Below the pieces are notes generated by a model. The model was not told where the DNA came from. It did not search any database and saw nothing but the letters and a program-made list of their open reading frames with translations. From Acorus gramineus (lineage: Eukaryota > Streptophyta > Magnoliopsida > Acorales > Acoraceae), in contig CM060853.1 of the NCBI GenBank assembly GCA_030737835.1, positions 20,518,895-20,582,894 on the forward strand: 64,000 nt of DNA, read 5' to 3'. Positions 37,557-50,815 of this stretch are shown in pieces (within the stretch, counting starts at the first letter, position 1; each line of letters starts with the position of its first letter). The translations under genes and the position numbers were made by a program.

Positions 37557-38327
37557 GGATGGCTCTATTTGAGCCCCTCAATCTATAAATAAGCCCTCCT
37601 AAACTGATTCCGATGCAAAAGATCCATTTAAATCTCAGCCCCATTTGATTCCATTTATAATTAAAGTGATCCAGTTTTTAATTAAGCAGAAAGCTAAAAA
37701 GTGTTGTCAAACGCATTCTAAAAAACTGACTTAATTAAAAAGTTATTTTCAATTTTTAGTGCAACAAAATTGATTTTTAAAAAGCGAAAAAAATCTGCTT
37801 TCCATGAATCAATTCTATTTAAACCACTTTATTCAAAATCTTTACGTGTTTTCAAACGGACCCTTGATAATCAGTACACCTATGTCTCAAACACAACCAA
37901 CTACGAGTGAGAGAAAAAAATCTAGAAAAAACCATCTCCTACGCTTCCTCTTGATCCCCTCTAAAGGTGATGGACCAAAATGAGAGGAAGATAGGATCTG
38001 TTTGTTGCGTGGAGCGAGATGATAGAGGTGAAGCTTCTAAATGGAGATCGAGAGCCAATGTGAGTGGGGTGGACGAAGCAAAGTATGGTAATGGATGGCG
38101 AGGGAGACAAATGGTGGTGAATGAAATCGGGCGAAGGAGACCAGAGGAAAATTAAAATTTGTTTTGGGGTTAGGTCGAAAGGTGAGAGATACCGAGAAGG
38201 GGCGTAAGTGATAATCTTGAATTTGATTTAAATATATAGGGCTTTTAAATTAGTTGTTTAAAAGTGGAGGGGCATTTAAATAAAAGGGGTTTACTTATAG
38301 ATTAAAAGAGCGAAGATAGAGCTACCC
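37557..38327. mobile_element. Mutator-like TIR element A
   Basis: Ends GGATGGCTCTATTTGAGC and (reverse complement) GGGTAGCTCTATCTTCGC, continuing as a shared AATCTATAA(A/G)TAA block. Flanks AAAGAAATA and AAAAAAATA are a 9-bp target duplication with one difference, as for Mutator. A decayed MITE (about 37625-37865) is nested in it. No transposase. A purine-rich open stretch (37967-38155) is not recognisable. Confidence 0.72.
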
Positions 38328-38370
38328 AAAAAAATATCAGTGTATATCCGATAGATATTAAAAATAAGTA

Positions 38371-39387
38371 AGGTAACTCTATTTGCGCCCCTTATATCTT
38401 TTAAGCATGCTCTTTGTAAATGGATAGTGATTAAAAAGATTCATTTAAATATACTTGATTTATACACCCCTTCACCACCTTCATCCCCACCAACATCACC
38501 TTTGTCCTCCTCTCATGGCTTCTCCACCACCCACACCAATCCATTCTTTCTCCTCCGTCACAAGCAACCTCATCCCCACTGCCACGATCACCTCTTGTTG
38601 GAAATCCATTTCAAACAGAGCCTCTTCTCATGGCTTCTCCACCGTCCACACCAACCCATTCTTCCTCCTCCGTCGCGAGCAACCTCACCACCACCACCTC
38701 ACGCCAGAAATCCATCCTTCGTCACTCTGTTGCAAGCAACCCCACCGCCACAACCACACCAGCTCCAACGCCCCCTCCTCCTCCTCGATCAACCGCCCCG
38801 CCCACCCCCTACTCCACCTCCCTCGACCGTGCCCTCTCCGCCTCACCCGACCTCTCCGTTTCCAACCCCTCTGGCTCACCACCGCCTCCATCGCCTCCAC
38901 CTTCCACGCCACCCTCCACCGCATCGACATCAGTGTGCTCGCCGACCTCGAGCCCCATTAAAATATAACGTCGCCGTCGCTGTTGCTGTACTTGATCTCC
39001 CGCTTTTTGCATGGACAACCGGTCGTCGACCCTTTCAACGACTCGACGAGGTTCTCCGCGCATCGGAACTCCTCCCCGGAGTCCCTGCACACCCTCTCGA
39101 CCTCCCTATCGCAGTCATGCACGAACACGTGTGTCCTCTCCGAGCCTGCAATCCAGAACAACAGGCTCTGCACGGGCCGGAACCCGCCCTTCCACTCAGT
39201 GTCATCCCTGAAGTCTCAAGAATCCTTGAGAGGCTGTATGATGGCGCTGTGTGAGGGGCGTACACATAGAAGGGGCATAGAAATTAGATGTTCATAATAT
39301 AAGCGGTGCAAATATGTTCATAATATAAGGGGTGCATTTACAGAAGGGGTGAACTTATGGATTAAAGGGGCTCAAATAGAGCCACCC
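38371..39387. mobile_element. Mutator-like TIR element B, Pack-type with captured sequence
   Basis: Ends AGGTAACTCTATTTGCGCCC and (reverse complement) GGGTGGCTCTATTTGAGCCC, same family as element A, flanked by AAATAAGTA (38362-38370) and AAATAAATA (39388-39396), a 9-bp duplication with one change. The interior, 38450-39250, is abruptly GC-rich and coding-like, open in several frames, with Pro/Ser-rich reading on the + strand, and contains a ~115-bp tandem duplication (38515 and 38630). It encodes no transposase. It looks like host gene fragments carried by a non-autonomous element; the source gene was not recognised. Confidence 0.7.
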
Positions 39388-39396
39388 AAATAAATA

Positions 39397-41980
39397 TCCG
39401 TTTCCGATCTAAAAATCCGGATTTGGATACGTATAATTATTCAAAATATCAAAAAATTTAAAATAAATATGGAATTATTAAAATATTCAAAGATATAATA
39501 TCCAAAAATAAAAATCATATATTTAATATTTGAAATATGTAAAAAAATTTAATAATTACCTAGTATAAAATATGAAATTATAAGTATAAACAACATTACA
39601 TGTTTTAAAGTAAAAGTAAAAATAAAAATTCATACTAATCCTAAAAATATAAATATATAATTAAATAAATAATAATATTTTCAGATACGGATATTTTTCA
39701 GACTGGATACAGGCATAGCCATATTCGATCTGAAATTTTTTTGATACAGATAATTTTTTCAGATACAGATACAAATTTTTTGGATATCAGATATTTTTTG
39801 AATTTTCGGGTGCGGATTTGAATCGGATACATATATTTTTTGGATAATTGACAGGCTTAGTCAGTCTCAAAAAATTATATGGAAAATTAATTATGGTCCT
39901 TTGGATCACCTCCGCATTATTGTTTTGGGTGCTGTTACACCTAATTTTTTTTTAACCCAATTCCAGTCCTATACGTATCGATAGAAAATTAACTAAGCAT
40001 ATACTTACATTAATGAGATATATGTATCAATATAATTTTTTTATATTTTTTATAAATATATCCATGCAATTCTTTGATGTATATGCTTTATTTTTTTTGT
40101 AAAATCATGTACCTCATTAAATAAAGTACATTATTTTTAAAAAATTCAAGACATGTGTAGGCTATAATTGAATTGGAAACAAGATTGTACATAACACTAT
40201 CCTTATTTTTTAGGTCTTGTTTAAAATTTATTTTACATCTATAAGAAGCCTTATCTATTATTTTTTAGTCATTCCATTACGTCCACATCAGAGATATCCA
40301 AAAATTCTTTCCTCCCCAAATTATTTGTTTTTTTTATCTTAATATATTGTTAACTTATCCGGATACATTATTAACATGTGTGTATATTGTTAAAATGTTT
40401 AGATACATTGTTAAAATGAAGATTTAAGAGATAAAAAAACTTTAATAAATGGTGGACAGGAGAAAGGAAGGAAGGGTACACTTAGATTGACGATGGGTGA
40501 AACGGGAGAACTAGGCGGTGGATCCAAGTGAAAGAAGGGATGCTTTTTCATGTGATAGATTTGAGAGAGAGATTTATCTTTTGTGTGGATGGGTGGAAGA
40601 GAGAGAAGGGCACGAGAAATAGAAAAGCCATTAATGGAGGGGTAAAAATGAAAAAAAAAAAAAACACCTATGGATGGAATGACAGAAAGAAAATTCTTTT
40701 TTTTTTTTTTTTTGCAATTGAGCTTAAAAAAACCTTAAAAAATGTTAGGGACTTTAACTATCTATGTTTTATTCAAATTTTAATGTCAATATTTAAATGT
40801 TAAACATACACCAAATTTATCTTACTAAATTCTAGACCTTAATAAATTTTTTTTTTGTAGATATATTGTTTTAATTCACATTTTAACTAATTTTTTTAAA
40901 TAAAATATTATTTTTAATGAATGAGATAATAGAATATATGTAATTTTATTCCAAACTTTCCATTGTATAAGGATATTTTTTTAATTATAGCATATTTGTT
41001 GAAGCAAAAATCATAACAAAATCGATGACAAAATCTAGTATTCACCAAATCATTAAATTTCAAAAAAATTATTGTTTTAGTGAACATTTTAAATAATTTT
41101 TTAGATAAGTACTACCATTATCAGTAAATGGATATATTTTCATTTTAGTTTTATTTTATTATTTTATTTTATTTTAAAAAAGGTGGACTCTTGCTACCAA
41201 TCGATTTCTTAAGAAAGATTTAAATGGGGATGAGAGGATACAAAATAAGAAGGAAAAAGATCACAAGAGGAAAAAGATATTGATAGATGAGGAATATTTT
41301 GTTAATATTTTATTTTGTTCACCCTGACTAAAAACACAATATATAAAAGAATCCTTACAATGTTTCTTTTTAGTCCTTGAGAGAGACTTATTTCTAAATT
41401 ATTTGGTTTTGTTTTTAGTCCTTGGGAAGGACTAAAAGGGAACATATCCTTTAAATCTGGGGACTAAAACCAAAATATGAAGAAGTGAGGGATCGATCCC
41501 TAAATAAGTATGTTTACAGGGACTGAAAACTAAAAAATCATTTCCTAAAAAAACATAAAACCATACGTGAATTGCACGTGGGGTTAGAGTGGTAATTGTG
41601 AACATTATCTTACTTTAAAACAGAATAATGTTAAGAACAATATTTTTAGAGCGTTATTTTCAATCTCGCTAATTTTAACTTGTTTAATAAATAACATACT
41701 TTATTTAATGAGACATATACCTTTATACAAAGGTGAAGTATATATTATGATAAATTGTATGAACTAATCGCATAAAGATTATGTCTATCCCAGTAGCCAA
41801 ATCATGCAAAGGTGTTTCAATCATTGAGTTGAGAAACAAACCTGCCATTCAAATAAAAAAATATAAATTTTTTTAATGAGGTATATTTCTAGTATATATA
41901 AAGAACTAAAAATGAAAATGAAGCTGAAAGAAAAAGAAGGGTGTGTGAGTCGGTGTGACAACACTCTTCAAATAAGAGCT
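39397..41980. other. Intergenic AT-rich DNA
   Basis: Contains AT-rich repeats with GATA(C/T)GGATA motifs (39415-39860) and a small inverted pair TTTTAGTCC/GGACTAAAA (41340-41530), likely MITE relics. No gene. Confidence 0.4.
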
Positions 41981-41982
41981 TG

Positions 41983-42195
41983 ATACACGCAGTCCATTTT
42001 ACAGCCCGTTTTGCAGCCTCATATGCTATGATAACGTAATATATATTGCACTATAATTCTGTATGTATATGACTCAATTTTTTTTTTATCATGAAAAAAA
42101 ATACATTAATGTAACTCAGTTTATATTTTATTTCATATCATTTCAAAGGGTGAGTGTATGATTTTAGAAAAAAAAAGAATAGACTACAATTGAGC
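41983..42195. mobile_element. MITE, family X (copy 1)
   Basis: Contains TGATACACGCAGTCCATTTT, GCAGCCTCATATGCTATGAT and a AATAGACTACAATTGAG end. The same blocks occur in reverse orientation at 50550-50810 and in the interrupted copy around 42470-43520. Boundaries are approximate. Confidence 0.5.
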
Positions 42196-42469
42196 TCCAA
42201 TGAGGACTATGTGTATCTTTTTTCTTCAAACAATGTAAGCCACGTTGTGGACTAGTTCCGGTGGAAGAGAAGGGCCTAAGTTTGGATCATGGGTCAATGC
42301 TTCACCTGGCTTAGAGAAAGCCCATAGTGTGGCATCGAGTGTGAGTTGTGCATGCCCGTTTCGCCAGACCAACCGCAACGAAGTTCTGAATCGTTGAAAT
42401 GGGCTCCCAGTCATGGGTCAAAGGAAAATGATATATCCAGTCTGTTGCACAGTGCAAATTGTTGTTCAC

Positions 42470-43520
42470 ACCGGGGGGGTTTTTTTTTTTTTTTTTAAGA
42501 ATCATACATTTTCCATATAATGTTATATGAAGTGAAGTATATGTTGAGATATATTAATATATTTTTTTCATATTGAAAAAATGATAATATTTGCCTCATA
42601 CACTATTAAGGAGAATATTTTTTCCTTTAGTTAAACAATCGGTCTTCGGAGCCTCACTTCTCGAACTTGAACCCGATTGACAATGGATCCTGCAATCACA
42701 AAAGAATGAGGGGGACACCGGTGTAGTGCTAGCTAAAGGCCCTCCAAAGAGATGTATCAGTCGGGGATTTAAGACAAAACTCACGTAATTTTGGTAGCTT
42801 GAAAGTAGGAAATTAGATTTGATACATTAGCTTTTTGGGTTACCTCCCTTTTTATAAGGTCATCACGGTTGGATTGCTGCTTCCACTCTGCTTTGCCTGT
42901 TATAACAGTTTCCCTACTAAACACATAGTGGGTGATTTTTGTGGGAACTCCCACGTGTTAATGAGACATGCATGCTGTGTCACTAATTACCCACGTTTAA
43001 CAAGTAATGAGCCTTAATTATCCTCCTCTCTGTTACTGACATTACGGTCTTCTGACCGTTTCCCTGGTTCTACTCGTGGTCTTTGACCTGATCGTTTCGT
43101 CTGTTACGCATTCGAGTGTGTCTGCGAGGTGAAAGATCGCTCGACCTGACTTTTTGTCTGGTCGTGTCTTTTCTGTCTGTTTGCGAGGAATAAGGTCGTC
43201 CGACCAGACCTCTAATCTGATCGTGCTTTATCTACTCGATGTGACATTTGCCCGTGAGATATCTAACTGTTCGACTAGACTCTCAATCTAGTCGTGTTAG
43301 CCTACTCCGGAGTGTCCTCATAACATTTTGGATTTGGATCCGGGTTTGGGGGCCCCATATGTGACGGCCCACATCCATCTTGACTGGACACGTATCATTT
43401 TTTAACATGGTGCATATTTTTACCTCCACAACCATAATAACAGAATTTATACTATATTATCATAACATATAAAACTGAAAAATGGGTTACAAAATGGACT
43501 GAGTGTATTGACACTCATGG
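42470..43520. mobile_element. MITE, family X (copy 2), split by a solo LTR
   Basis: Left half (42490-42606: GAAGTGAAGTATATGTTGAG) and right half (43431-43520: GGGTTACAAAATGGACTGAG, TGTATTGACACTCA) align with the copy at 50550-50810. The gap is filled by the LTR at 42607-43430. Confidence 0.55.
42607..43430 (+). mobile_element. Solo LTR, Ty3/Gypsy-like family
   Basis: Starts TAAGGAGAATATTTT and ends ATATTTTTACCTCCACA, matching the ends of the second copy at 52831-53875. Flanks ACTAT (42602-42606) and ACCAT (43431-43435) are a near-perfect 5-bp target duplication. The interior GGTCTTCGGAGCC resembles plant Gypsy LTRs. No internal coding region remains, so it is a solo LTR left by recombination. 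Confidence 0.7.
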
Positions 43521-43904
43521 GTCAAATGCTTGAAACAACCTATTTGCCTTTAATTCCCATGCTAGGTACCTGCCCTAGGAATTGCTAAAGGAAAAAATGC
43601 GTCAATACACTCAATCAATTTTATAGGTCCATCTGTAGTCTAAAAATGGTTCGAGCTGTCTATATAGTCCATTAGTGCAATATATATTATCTTAGTAGAG
43701 TATATTTTCTACTAGTGTAATGTATAAAAATTAATTTTTTTCATATTTTAAAAATATATATATATATATTTTCACTTTCCATAATAATATTTAAATCATT
43801 AGGTGATTATATACTTTAAGAAATAAATCAAAACAGATGAGAATTACAGATGGGGTTGCAGACGAGGCTAAATATACCATTTTCCAGTGAAAAATGTTAG
43901 GTCC

Positions 43905-44040
43905 CCACGACTTTTTAAGTCAAGTGGTAAGGGACACAGACCTGTTTGATCCCCTAGGTCCGTAACTTTGATAGAAGGGAGGAAAAAGTGTTGTATGTCA
44001 ACCTGAGGCTGATTTTTTTTTCTTTTTTTCATGTTGATTA
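43905..44040 (+). mobile_element. SINE-like fragment
   Basis: AAGTCAAGTGGTAAGGGACAC resembles a tRNA A-box region, with GGTCCGTAACTTTGATAG downstream and a T-rich 3' end. No target duplication was found. Confidence 0.4.
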
Positions 44041-44334
44041 TTGTCTACCCAGTAATAATAAATGAATTTTAGCCATAGATTTGTTCCCAACCCCACCTCC
44101 AGTCTGCAAATGTTTTAATGACATAATGCAGGTAAAACTGCAATGGGACTGTATATGCATGACAATGCTCTTCGCAAGATCATGCCAACATCCAATGTTA
44201 ATGCTATTGGGTGCTAGTACTAGAGATGGACCTTATATACACAGTGACATATGCCCCATTTGATGTCAATTTCTGAGAACAACTTATGCTTTATAATTAT
44301 TAAAATTATGATAAGAGACCTTCACTTAATTAAG

Positions 44335-44462
44335 ATGATCAAAAGAACCTCTTGGCATAGGTAAACCCCCCTTCTCTTTAGGGTCCTCGGTTCAAGTATC
44401 ACTTCTACCAATAGGTTTAATCAGAAGGAAAAAACTTGTCTACAAAAAAAATAAAATAAATG
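44335..44462 (+). mobile_element. SINE-like fragment
   Basis: CGGTTCAAGTATCACTTC resembles a B-box with TTGGCATAGG upstream, and the unit ends in a short A-rich tail. No clear target duplication. Confidence 0.45.
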
Positions 44463-47400
44463 TGATTGTGCCAGTTATTGCTATATACAAAATTGACATA
44501 AAAGAAGTTACTTATAAATTGACATATAATGTTAAAATTATGTCAACATAATCAACAAATGTCTAATAATGGGTTTTGAAATTAGATGAGTATTGGTTTC
44601 AAATCTTACAAATCTCCTTGTTTAAAAAAATAAATAATAAAACTAAAACTTGATTATAAAAATACTTATCCTGTCCATTAGAAAATGTAATTATCTGGTA
44701 TCCGGCCAGCACATTATAAAAAAAATATAAAAATGAGAGGTTGTCCATGAAATTAGCTACGCAGACTAGGACCTTAATTAATTTTCTCTTCACCAGATAA
44801 GACATTCTTAGCTTTAAAATAAAACATAACAACTTCCCATCAAAAACTTCAAATCTTCTAAATAATCCATACATAGCTGGCAAGAATGCAATCATAAATT
44901 AAAGAGAAACCAAATAAAAAAAATCAATAAACAAATAAAGGGCCGGATTCCATTGATATTACAAATTTACAACTCCCAACATTATAATTATTTATAAACA
45001 AAAATAATGATTATTATTATTTTTATAAGAGGTTGCAAGAGAAACCCAAGAAGGCATCAAATCTCTCAATTGTCATGTATATCGTTTTGTTTTCTGAGAG
45101 ACTTTGGACTGCTTCTCGATAAGGATTCTCTTATCATTTGCATTTAAAACTTCCACTCACAGTTTATATATCTCAGTTTCCCAAGTTGGGATTTAAATTA
45201 GACCCTAATGTTTCAATACTAGGTCCCCAAGAAACACAGTCTTTAAATTATGTTTAAAATAGTCTGAAATCTTGCAGGGACTGAAAATGTTGATGCTTTG
45301 TTTATGTCATGGCTCGCATGAATCGATAAGAATAAGAATCCTTGCATGAAGATATATGTTCATAGTGCTACTCGAGTACTCGCCATAAATGCTATGTTGT
45401 GATGATAGATAACAATATGATCATGTTTTGTGGATAGTGATTTTTTCTTGTTATTCTCACCAGAAATGGTAACAATTGGTTTATTCTAGATAAAATATAA
45501 ATAAGAAATGAATAATAGTTTATAAGTTTTAAAATAACAATTCTATTTTTTATATTATTTATTTGCATTTGGAATATAATTGTGCATATATGTTTTGATG
45601 TGTGTTAAATAATGATAAATTTAATTTTTCAAAAATAACATAATTATATTATTCCATTAACAGCAATAATACGAGTCATCTAAAATTATTATCAGAGATT
45701 ATAATAGTTAATTGAAGCACATAAGCTACTGGGCTTATCAAAGCCTTAAAAAAAACGGAAGGGAGAGGACATACAGTAAAAAGAAATATTTTTATACTTT
45801 CTTTGATAGAGGACAAGCCATTTTTGAAAAGAAACCAAGTTGATGTACTTGAGTATCTAGAGCACCTAACATGTAAAAAAAATCTCAACAGAAACAATAG
45901 TCTAGGCCGTACTGTATATGCCAAACTGTTTAATAACTCTATAGTCAACTTTACAAAGATCACAAGATCCACACCCTTAGATTTAAAATTGATTAAGTGT
46001 GCGTTTGGTTCTGCGATTGCGTTGCGATTGTGATTGCAGGAAGCTACGTTTACAATGGTGCAACTAAACAGTTTTACTATAGCAGTTTTCTGCACATAGA
46101 TTTCAGACAAATAGTGCACAAAAACTGCGATTTCAGAAAGCTGAGAAAGTGAGCTTTATGCAGAATCAGTTTTACAATCGCGCAAACAAATGCACCTTAA
46201 GAAACATTATGGATCCACCAATTTCAATATGTTCACTCCTTGGCCTCATATCTGGCCAAACTTGTGGAATATATGGTCCAGATGAAAAATAAATCCCTAT
46301 GTCACCGCCAAACATAAAATGGGGATATTATGCTTCCTATATATATGGAAAAAAGTTGTATAATGTTAGGAATAATATAACATACAAAACTATTTATGAT
46401 CTTCACATAGTTTGATTTTTTATAAAGTTATGTATCATATAATGAAATATATAACTTATAAAAATAAATAAAAATTCAATGAATCTATATATATTTTTAC
46501 ATTAAATAAATGAAAAATCATACAAAAGAAATAAGAATGCACATACATGATTGAGCGTCCAACAATAAAATTTCGCTATCATATATAAAAATGGTGCTTG
46601 AACTGTCAACTTAGCTTAATGTAAATTATCATTGACTTATTTAAATAAGATAGGAATATTGATCTTGTGAGAATAAGTTTGGACAATTTTTAGATATTTG
46701 TTTTTGTAGAAATCAATTTAATCTAAACTTGTTTTCAAATGGCCTTAACAATAATGGGTTTTTAAGAAAACAAAGAAACAGTTTTTTAAAAATACATACA
46801 TTAAAATTATGTTTATTGAAAAACTATTCTCCAAAGCTGTTTTAATGAAAAAATCAGCTTTCCAGGGGCTACAGCTGTTATCCCTCATAATTTATGATCT
46901 CCTCTACAATTCAAAGTGAAAATTTCCCAATGTTCAAACTCTCTTTCAAAATTTGGTGACAGCTCAAGTGAGAATTTCTTCACTAAAGAATGAAGAGATC
47001 AGGTTTGTCATGTTTCGAATCATCCAGCAATCACTCACTGGACTGAAGGGGTGCATGGCTGGAAATCAATTGACATGTATTTAGCCTTTAATAGAGAATT
47101 TGATTTCTTGACTTGATTGTCACGTTTACTCCAGTGCCATCCAACCTCGATCACAACCCATCCATGGATGCTATGCAACACATAAATATTGTTTGTTTAA
47201 GCTAGCTAGCTGACTGAAAATATCCCAGTTGTTTTAATACTTTGTCGTCTTCCGAGGAAAACTTCCATGAAATCAAAATCATGATCATGAGAAATAGGAC
47301 AGAGATTTGAAATAAAGCAAAAGATAAAAACAAACTAGAAAACAAATAACTGAAGATAGGATTTACATGATTAGACAACAATGCTTTGATACGCTCGACC

Positions 47401-48597
47401 TCAAGTTAGGGTATATATTTACATGGAGTTTTCTTCATTAACATATGCCTTCTAAATAAAGTTTTATGACATGAAGGGGTCTGTTTGGGACGCCCGCATT
47501 GGAAAAAACAGGGACAGAGTGAAAAAGCATACTTTGTTAGACTTTTTAAATGTTAGACAAAATGACCTACTATACAATGAGGGGAGACGCGGCGTCACCA
47601 TGGAAGCACAAAAGCGTTTGGATCTACGATGGTGTTTATGCGACTTTAATTTTCTATTGTGAATCCGCGCGCACCATTGTGAATCTAAACGGAACCAAAG
47701 GCTAAGTGGAATTGAAAACGGGTTGGATGTACCATTTTTTTAGGAAAAAATGTTCAGGAGGAGATTTTTTTTTATTTTTTTTTATGGATTACAACTATAA
47801 ATTTGTGTTGCTCAATTTTAGGGTTGACCGTGCATTCTCTATATCTAGAAACCTGCAGTTTAGATTAGCGATTGTGTGGGTGTAAAAAAAACCCTAGATG
47901 CAGATCTAATCACATGGGTGATTGTGTTTTAAATTCACACCTTTGCATTTTTAATATAAAAAAAATTCACTTTTGAGAAACTATGAAAATTATGCTTTTT
48001 AAAAACTAATTAAGTTTGAAAAACATAATTATGAGAATTGTTGTTTTTCAATCTCACATCCATAGTTCTAAATATTATAAGCTCTTACTCAAAAGAAGGA
48101 AAACATATATGGATAACATGAATAGAGTACCTTATGTATCATTCCCTACATAATATGTAGTGACAGAACTGATGGCATCCAAAATAAAGAATGCCAGACT
48201 TCAACTCAAACAAGAAATACATGTTAGGGTGCAAACACACAATAAGTGCAGTATGTATATATGAAGCTTTTGATACACAAGGGGAAAAGAAACACAAGTC
48301 CAATACTCCATCCTCTCTGGCCCCCATGACATACATTTTAGTTCCTTTTTTTTCTTTCAATTTTACACTGAATACACTGAAACCGTACATAATCAAACAT
48401 CCAATCAACAACATATGAGAGATGCACCAAAAAAAAAAGAAAAAGAAAGCATTTCATATAAGCAATAGAAAGAAAGAAATGAACACATGTGCTGTCAACT
48501 TCTCATCAGACATCACAACCATACCTCTCCACACCCTCACTATAGGTCCCTCCCATGAATTTTTCCTTTCTCATATAGTAGTAGTTTCTTTTTAGGG
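44463..48597. other. Intergenic region 3' of the MYB gene
   Basis: AT-rich, with a MITE at 45996-46196 and a possible MITE at about 47478-47705 (GTCTGTTTGGGACGC at the left, GGAACCAAAGGC at the right). No gene is supported. Confidence 0.4.
45996..46196. mobile_element. PIF/Harbinger-like MITE
   Basis: About 201 bp, with inverted termini (GTGCGTTTGGTT against ACAAATGCACC) and TTA on both sides (45993-45995 and 46197-46199). Core TTTACTATAGCAGTTTTCTG is shared with 27484-27615. Confidence 0.65.
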
Positions 48598-49865
48598 TCA
48601 GTGGTAGTACATGACTCTCCCTTGGTTTCTGTTCCCCCTCATAGTACTGTTTGTGTCTTCAATGTTGAAGAAGCCATTGTTGTTATTGTTGCTGTTGTTG
48701 AACACTAATGGCTTAACATCTTCAAACCCAAACTCTAATGGAGCCTCTCCAACACCACTGAAGAGATAAGCCTCCAAACCCATCTGGGAGTAGTACTCAT
48801 TATAAGCTTCAACATCTCTTGATCCATAGCTGATCTGGTTGGAGTTGCCATCCGAAGAGCTGCAGCTCTGCTGGTGATCAGACCCACCAAACATGAGGAG
48901 GCTGTTGTAGTGAACTGGGGCTCCATTGCTCTCATGCCCTCCTTGGTGTACACTGTTGAAAATATCTGATGATGAGAGTGGGAACCCTTCAAGGCCTGTG
49001 AGGGTGGTCTTTGATGAAGCTGTGGGACAACTCTCATGTGAAGATGATGATGATGATGATGGAGGGGCCTCTAGAGAAGGTTGGAAGGGTTGCTGTATTG
49101 TCTGCTGTTGAGACTGCTGTTGGGATTTTCTTTGGGAGGGAGAGATCCCCAACAGTTTCTTCTTGAGTTTCGTGTTCCAGTAGTTCTTGATATCATTGTC
49201 AGTCCTCCCTGGCAACTGGGCTGCTATGATGGACCACCTGCACATAAAAAGAAAAAGGAGTTTCAACTACTTAGGTAGTGATATGATGTTTTATCTAAAA
49301 ATTAGAGAGGTTCCTTCTATTCAAAGAAAACCTAAAAAGTAATCATTGATGTTTGGTGGCTGGGTTTGTAATCATAATAGTTCAAAAGCAAAAACACCCC
49401 AAATAAAGGATTGCATGGAAAGTGCAATCTATATCCATGCACACAAAAACCATGTTAAAGGTCTAGATGTGAAAGAGAGAGAGACCTGCTTCCAATGGTA
49501 GCAAAGAGACTGCAAATGATCCTATCCTCATCATCAGAGAACTCCCCATGCTTTATATTGGGTCTAAGATAGTTGAGCCACCTAAGCCTGCAACTCTTCC
49601 CACATCTCTTCAAACCTAACAAGTTTTTTAAAAACCCAAATCATCCAAAATTCCACATGATCAACAACAATCATGAAAGAAGAAGCCAAAAAAAAAAGAG
49701 AAAAAGACACTAATTAAAAAGTCCCTCACCAGCTCTCTGAGGGAGAGCAATCCAGTTTCCACCAGTGCCATACTTCTCAATGAACTCCTTCAGCTTGATG
49801 TCCTCTTCAGGTGACCATGGACCTTTCTTAACATTTGCTTTGTCACAACATGGAGCCCTCCCCAT
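48598..49865 (-). CDS. R2R3-MYB transcription factor, RAX/MYB36/MYB68 clade
   Basis: Three minus-strand exons: 49865-49730 (136 nt), 49615-49486 (130 nt) and 49237-48598; 906 nt, 301 residues. Exon sizes and phases are those of canonical plant R2R3-MYB genes. The N terminus [20 protein letters not shown] opens R2; [20 protein letters not shown] and [17 protein letters not shown] complete it; R3 has [20 protein letters not shown] and [17 protein letters not shown]. These motifs place it in subgroup 14 (RAX1-3, MYB36, MYB68, MYB84, MYB87), nuclear regulators of axillary meristem formation or root endodermis. Which member cannot be decided. The C-terminal part has Gln-rich, Ser-rich and Asn-rich runs ([23 protein letters not shown]), likely an activation domain and prone to length variation. 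A CT-rich leader precedes the ATG. Confidence 0.95.
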
Positions 49866-49938
49866 CTAGACAAACCTTTTCAAAGTATGGGTTCCTTGAA
49901 ATCTGGTGGATTCAAGGGAGAAGAAAAAGCATGAGAGA

Positions 49939-49946
49939 GGATTTAA
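49939..49946 (-). promoter_or_regulatory. Possible TATA-like box of the MYB gene
   Basis: TTTAAATC on the minus strand, about 80 bp before the ATG, in a CT-rich setting. The distance suits a short leader, but the motif is not diagnostic. Confidence 0.25.
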
Positions 49947-50549
49947 AGGGGGTGAGAGAGAGGAAGAGAGATACAGAGGGATAAACAGTGTTGTTTTGCG
50001 TGGGGAAGTCAAAGGAAAGCCTGTCAGAGAGAAAATGAAAAAAAAAAAAAAAAAAAAAGGTTTTTTAAGTCAGTTGGGAACCTCTCTCATCCGCGTCCTC
50101 TCTGTTTATCACAACATCTATCTTGAGTTAAAGCCGCCCCAAACAAAGCCCTCCATTGGAAGTCCTAAATTGACCCTTCTCTAACCTGAACTTTCTATCT
50201 TGTCTCTTTCTCCTATTTTGCGAGTCGGGAGAACAAGTTTTTAAAGAAAAAAAAAAAAAGAAGTCTCAATAGAGTAAAATAAGGCAAGAAAAGTGAAAGG
50301 GATGTATGGTATGGACCACCCCCCTTCCTCCAAAATGTGACATCTTCCCAACTTGTGTAGGCTAATAGGGTGATCATTTATTGATGAGAAGCCATTTCAT
50401 ACTTGAGTTCCAAATTTTGTAGGTGTCATAGTGTATACTTGTATACTTGTAAATGTATACGATGCAAATAGGGAAATCGACTCGAAAACGATTGAAACAG
50501 TCCATAAAATAAAAGAACATATTTAGCGGCATGCATGAATAAAGCTTAG

Positions 50550-50815
50550 GGAAAAAGATACATGTAATCCCAACTGCGGTTCTAATTACTGTTCATCTCG
50601 TTTTTCTTTTTTTTTGTAAAATTATACACTCATACTTTGAAGTGCATGCTATTGTATGAAATGAAGTATATACTGAGATAAACTAGTGTATTTTTTTGTG
50701 ATAAAAAAAAAAAATAGACTGCAATATACATTATGATAATGCAGTATTTATTACGTTATCATAGCGTATGAGCTGCAAAACAAGCTGTAAAAAACAGATT
50801 GCGTGTATCAGCACT
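50550..50815. mobile_element. MITE, family X (copy 3)
   Basis: Carries AGCTGCAAAACAAGCTG and GATTGCGTGTATCA in inverse orientation to copy 1 at 41983, and ACGTTATCATAGCGTATGAG. It lies about 700-950 bp upstream of the MYB start codon. Confidence 0.5.

Noticed and set aside
38427..39254. 275-codon and overlapping open frames on both strands
   Set aside because: Inside a Pack-type element; Pro/Ser/His-rich and open in many frames because of GC content. No start context or domain supports a gene; kept as captured sequence only.
45676..46119. 147-codon open frame on the minus strand
   Set aside because: Runs through a MITE and AT-rich DNA; no domain recognised.
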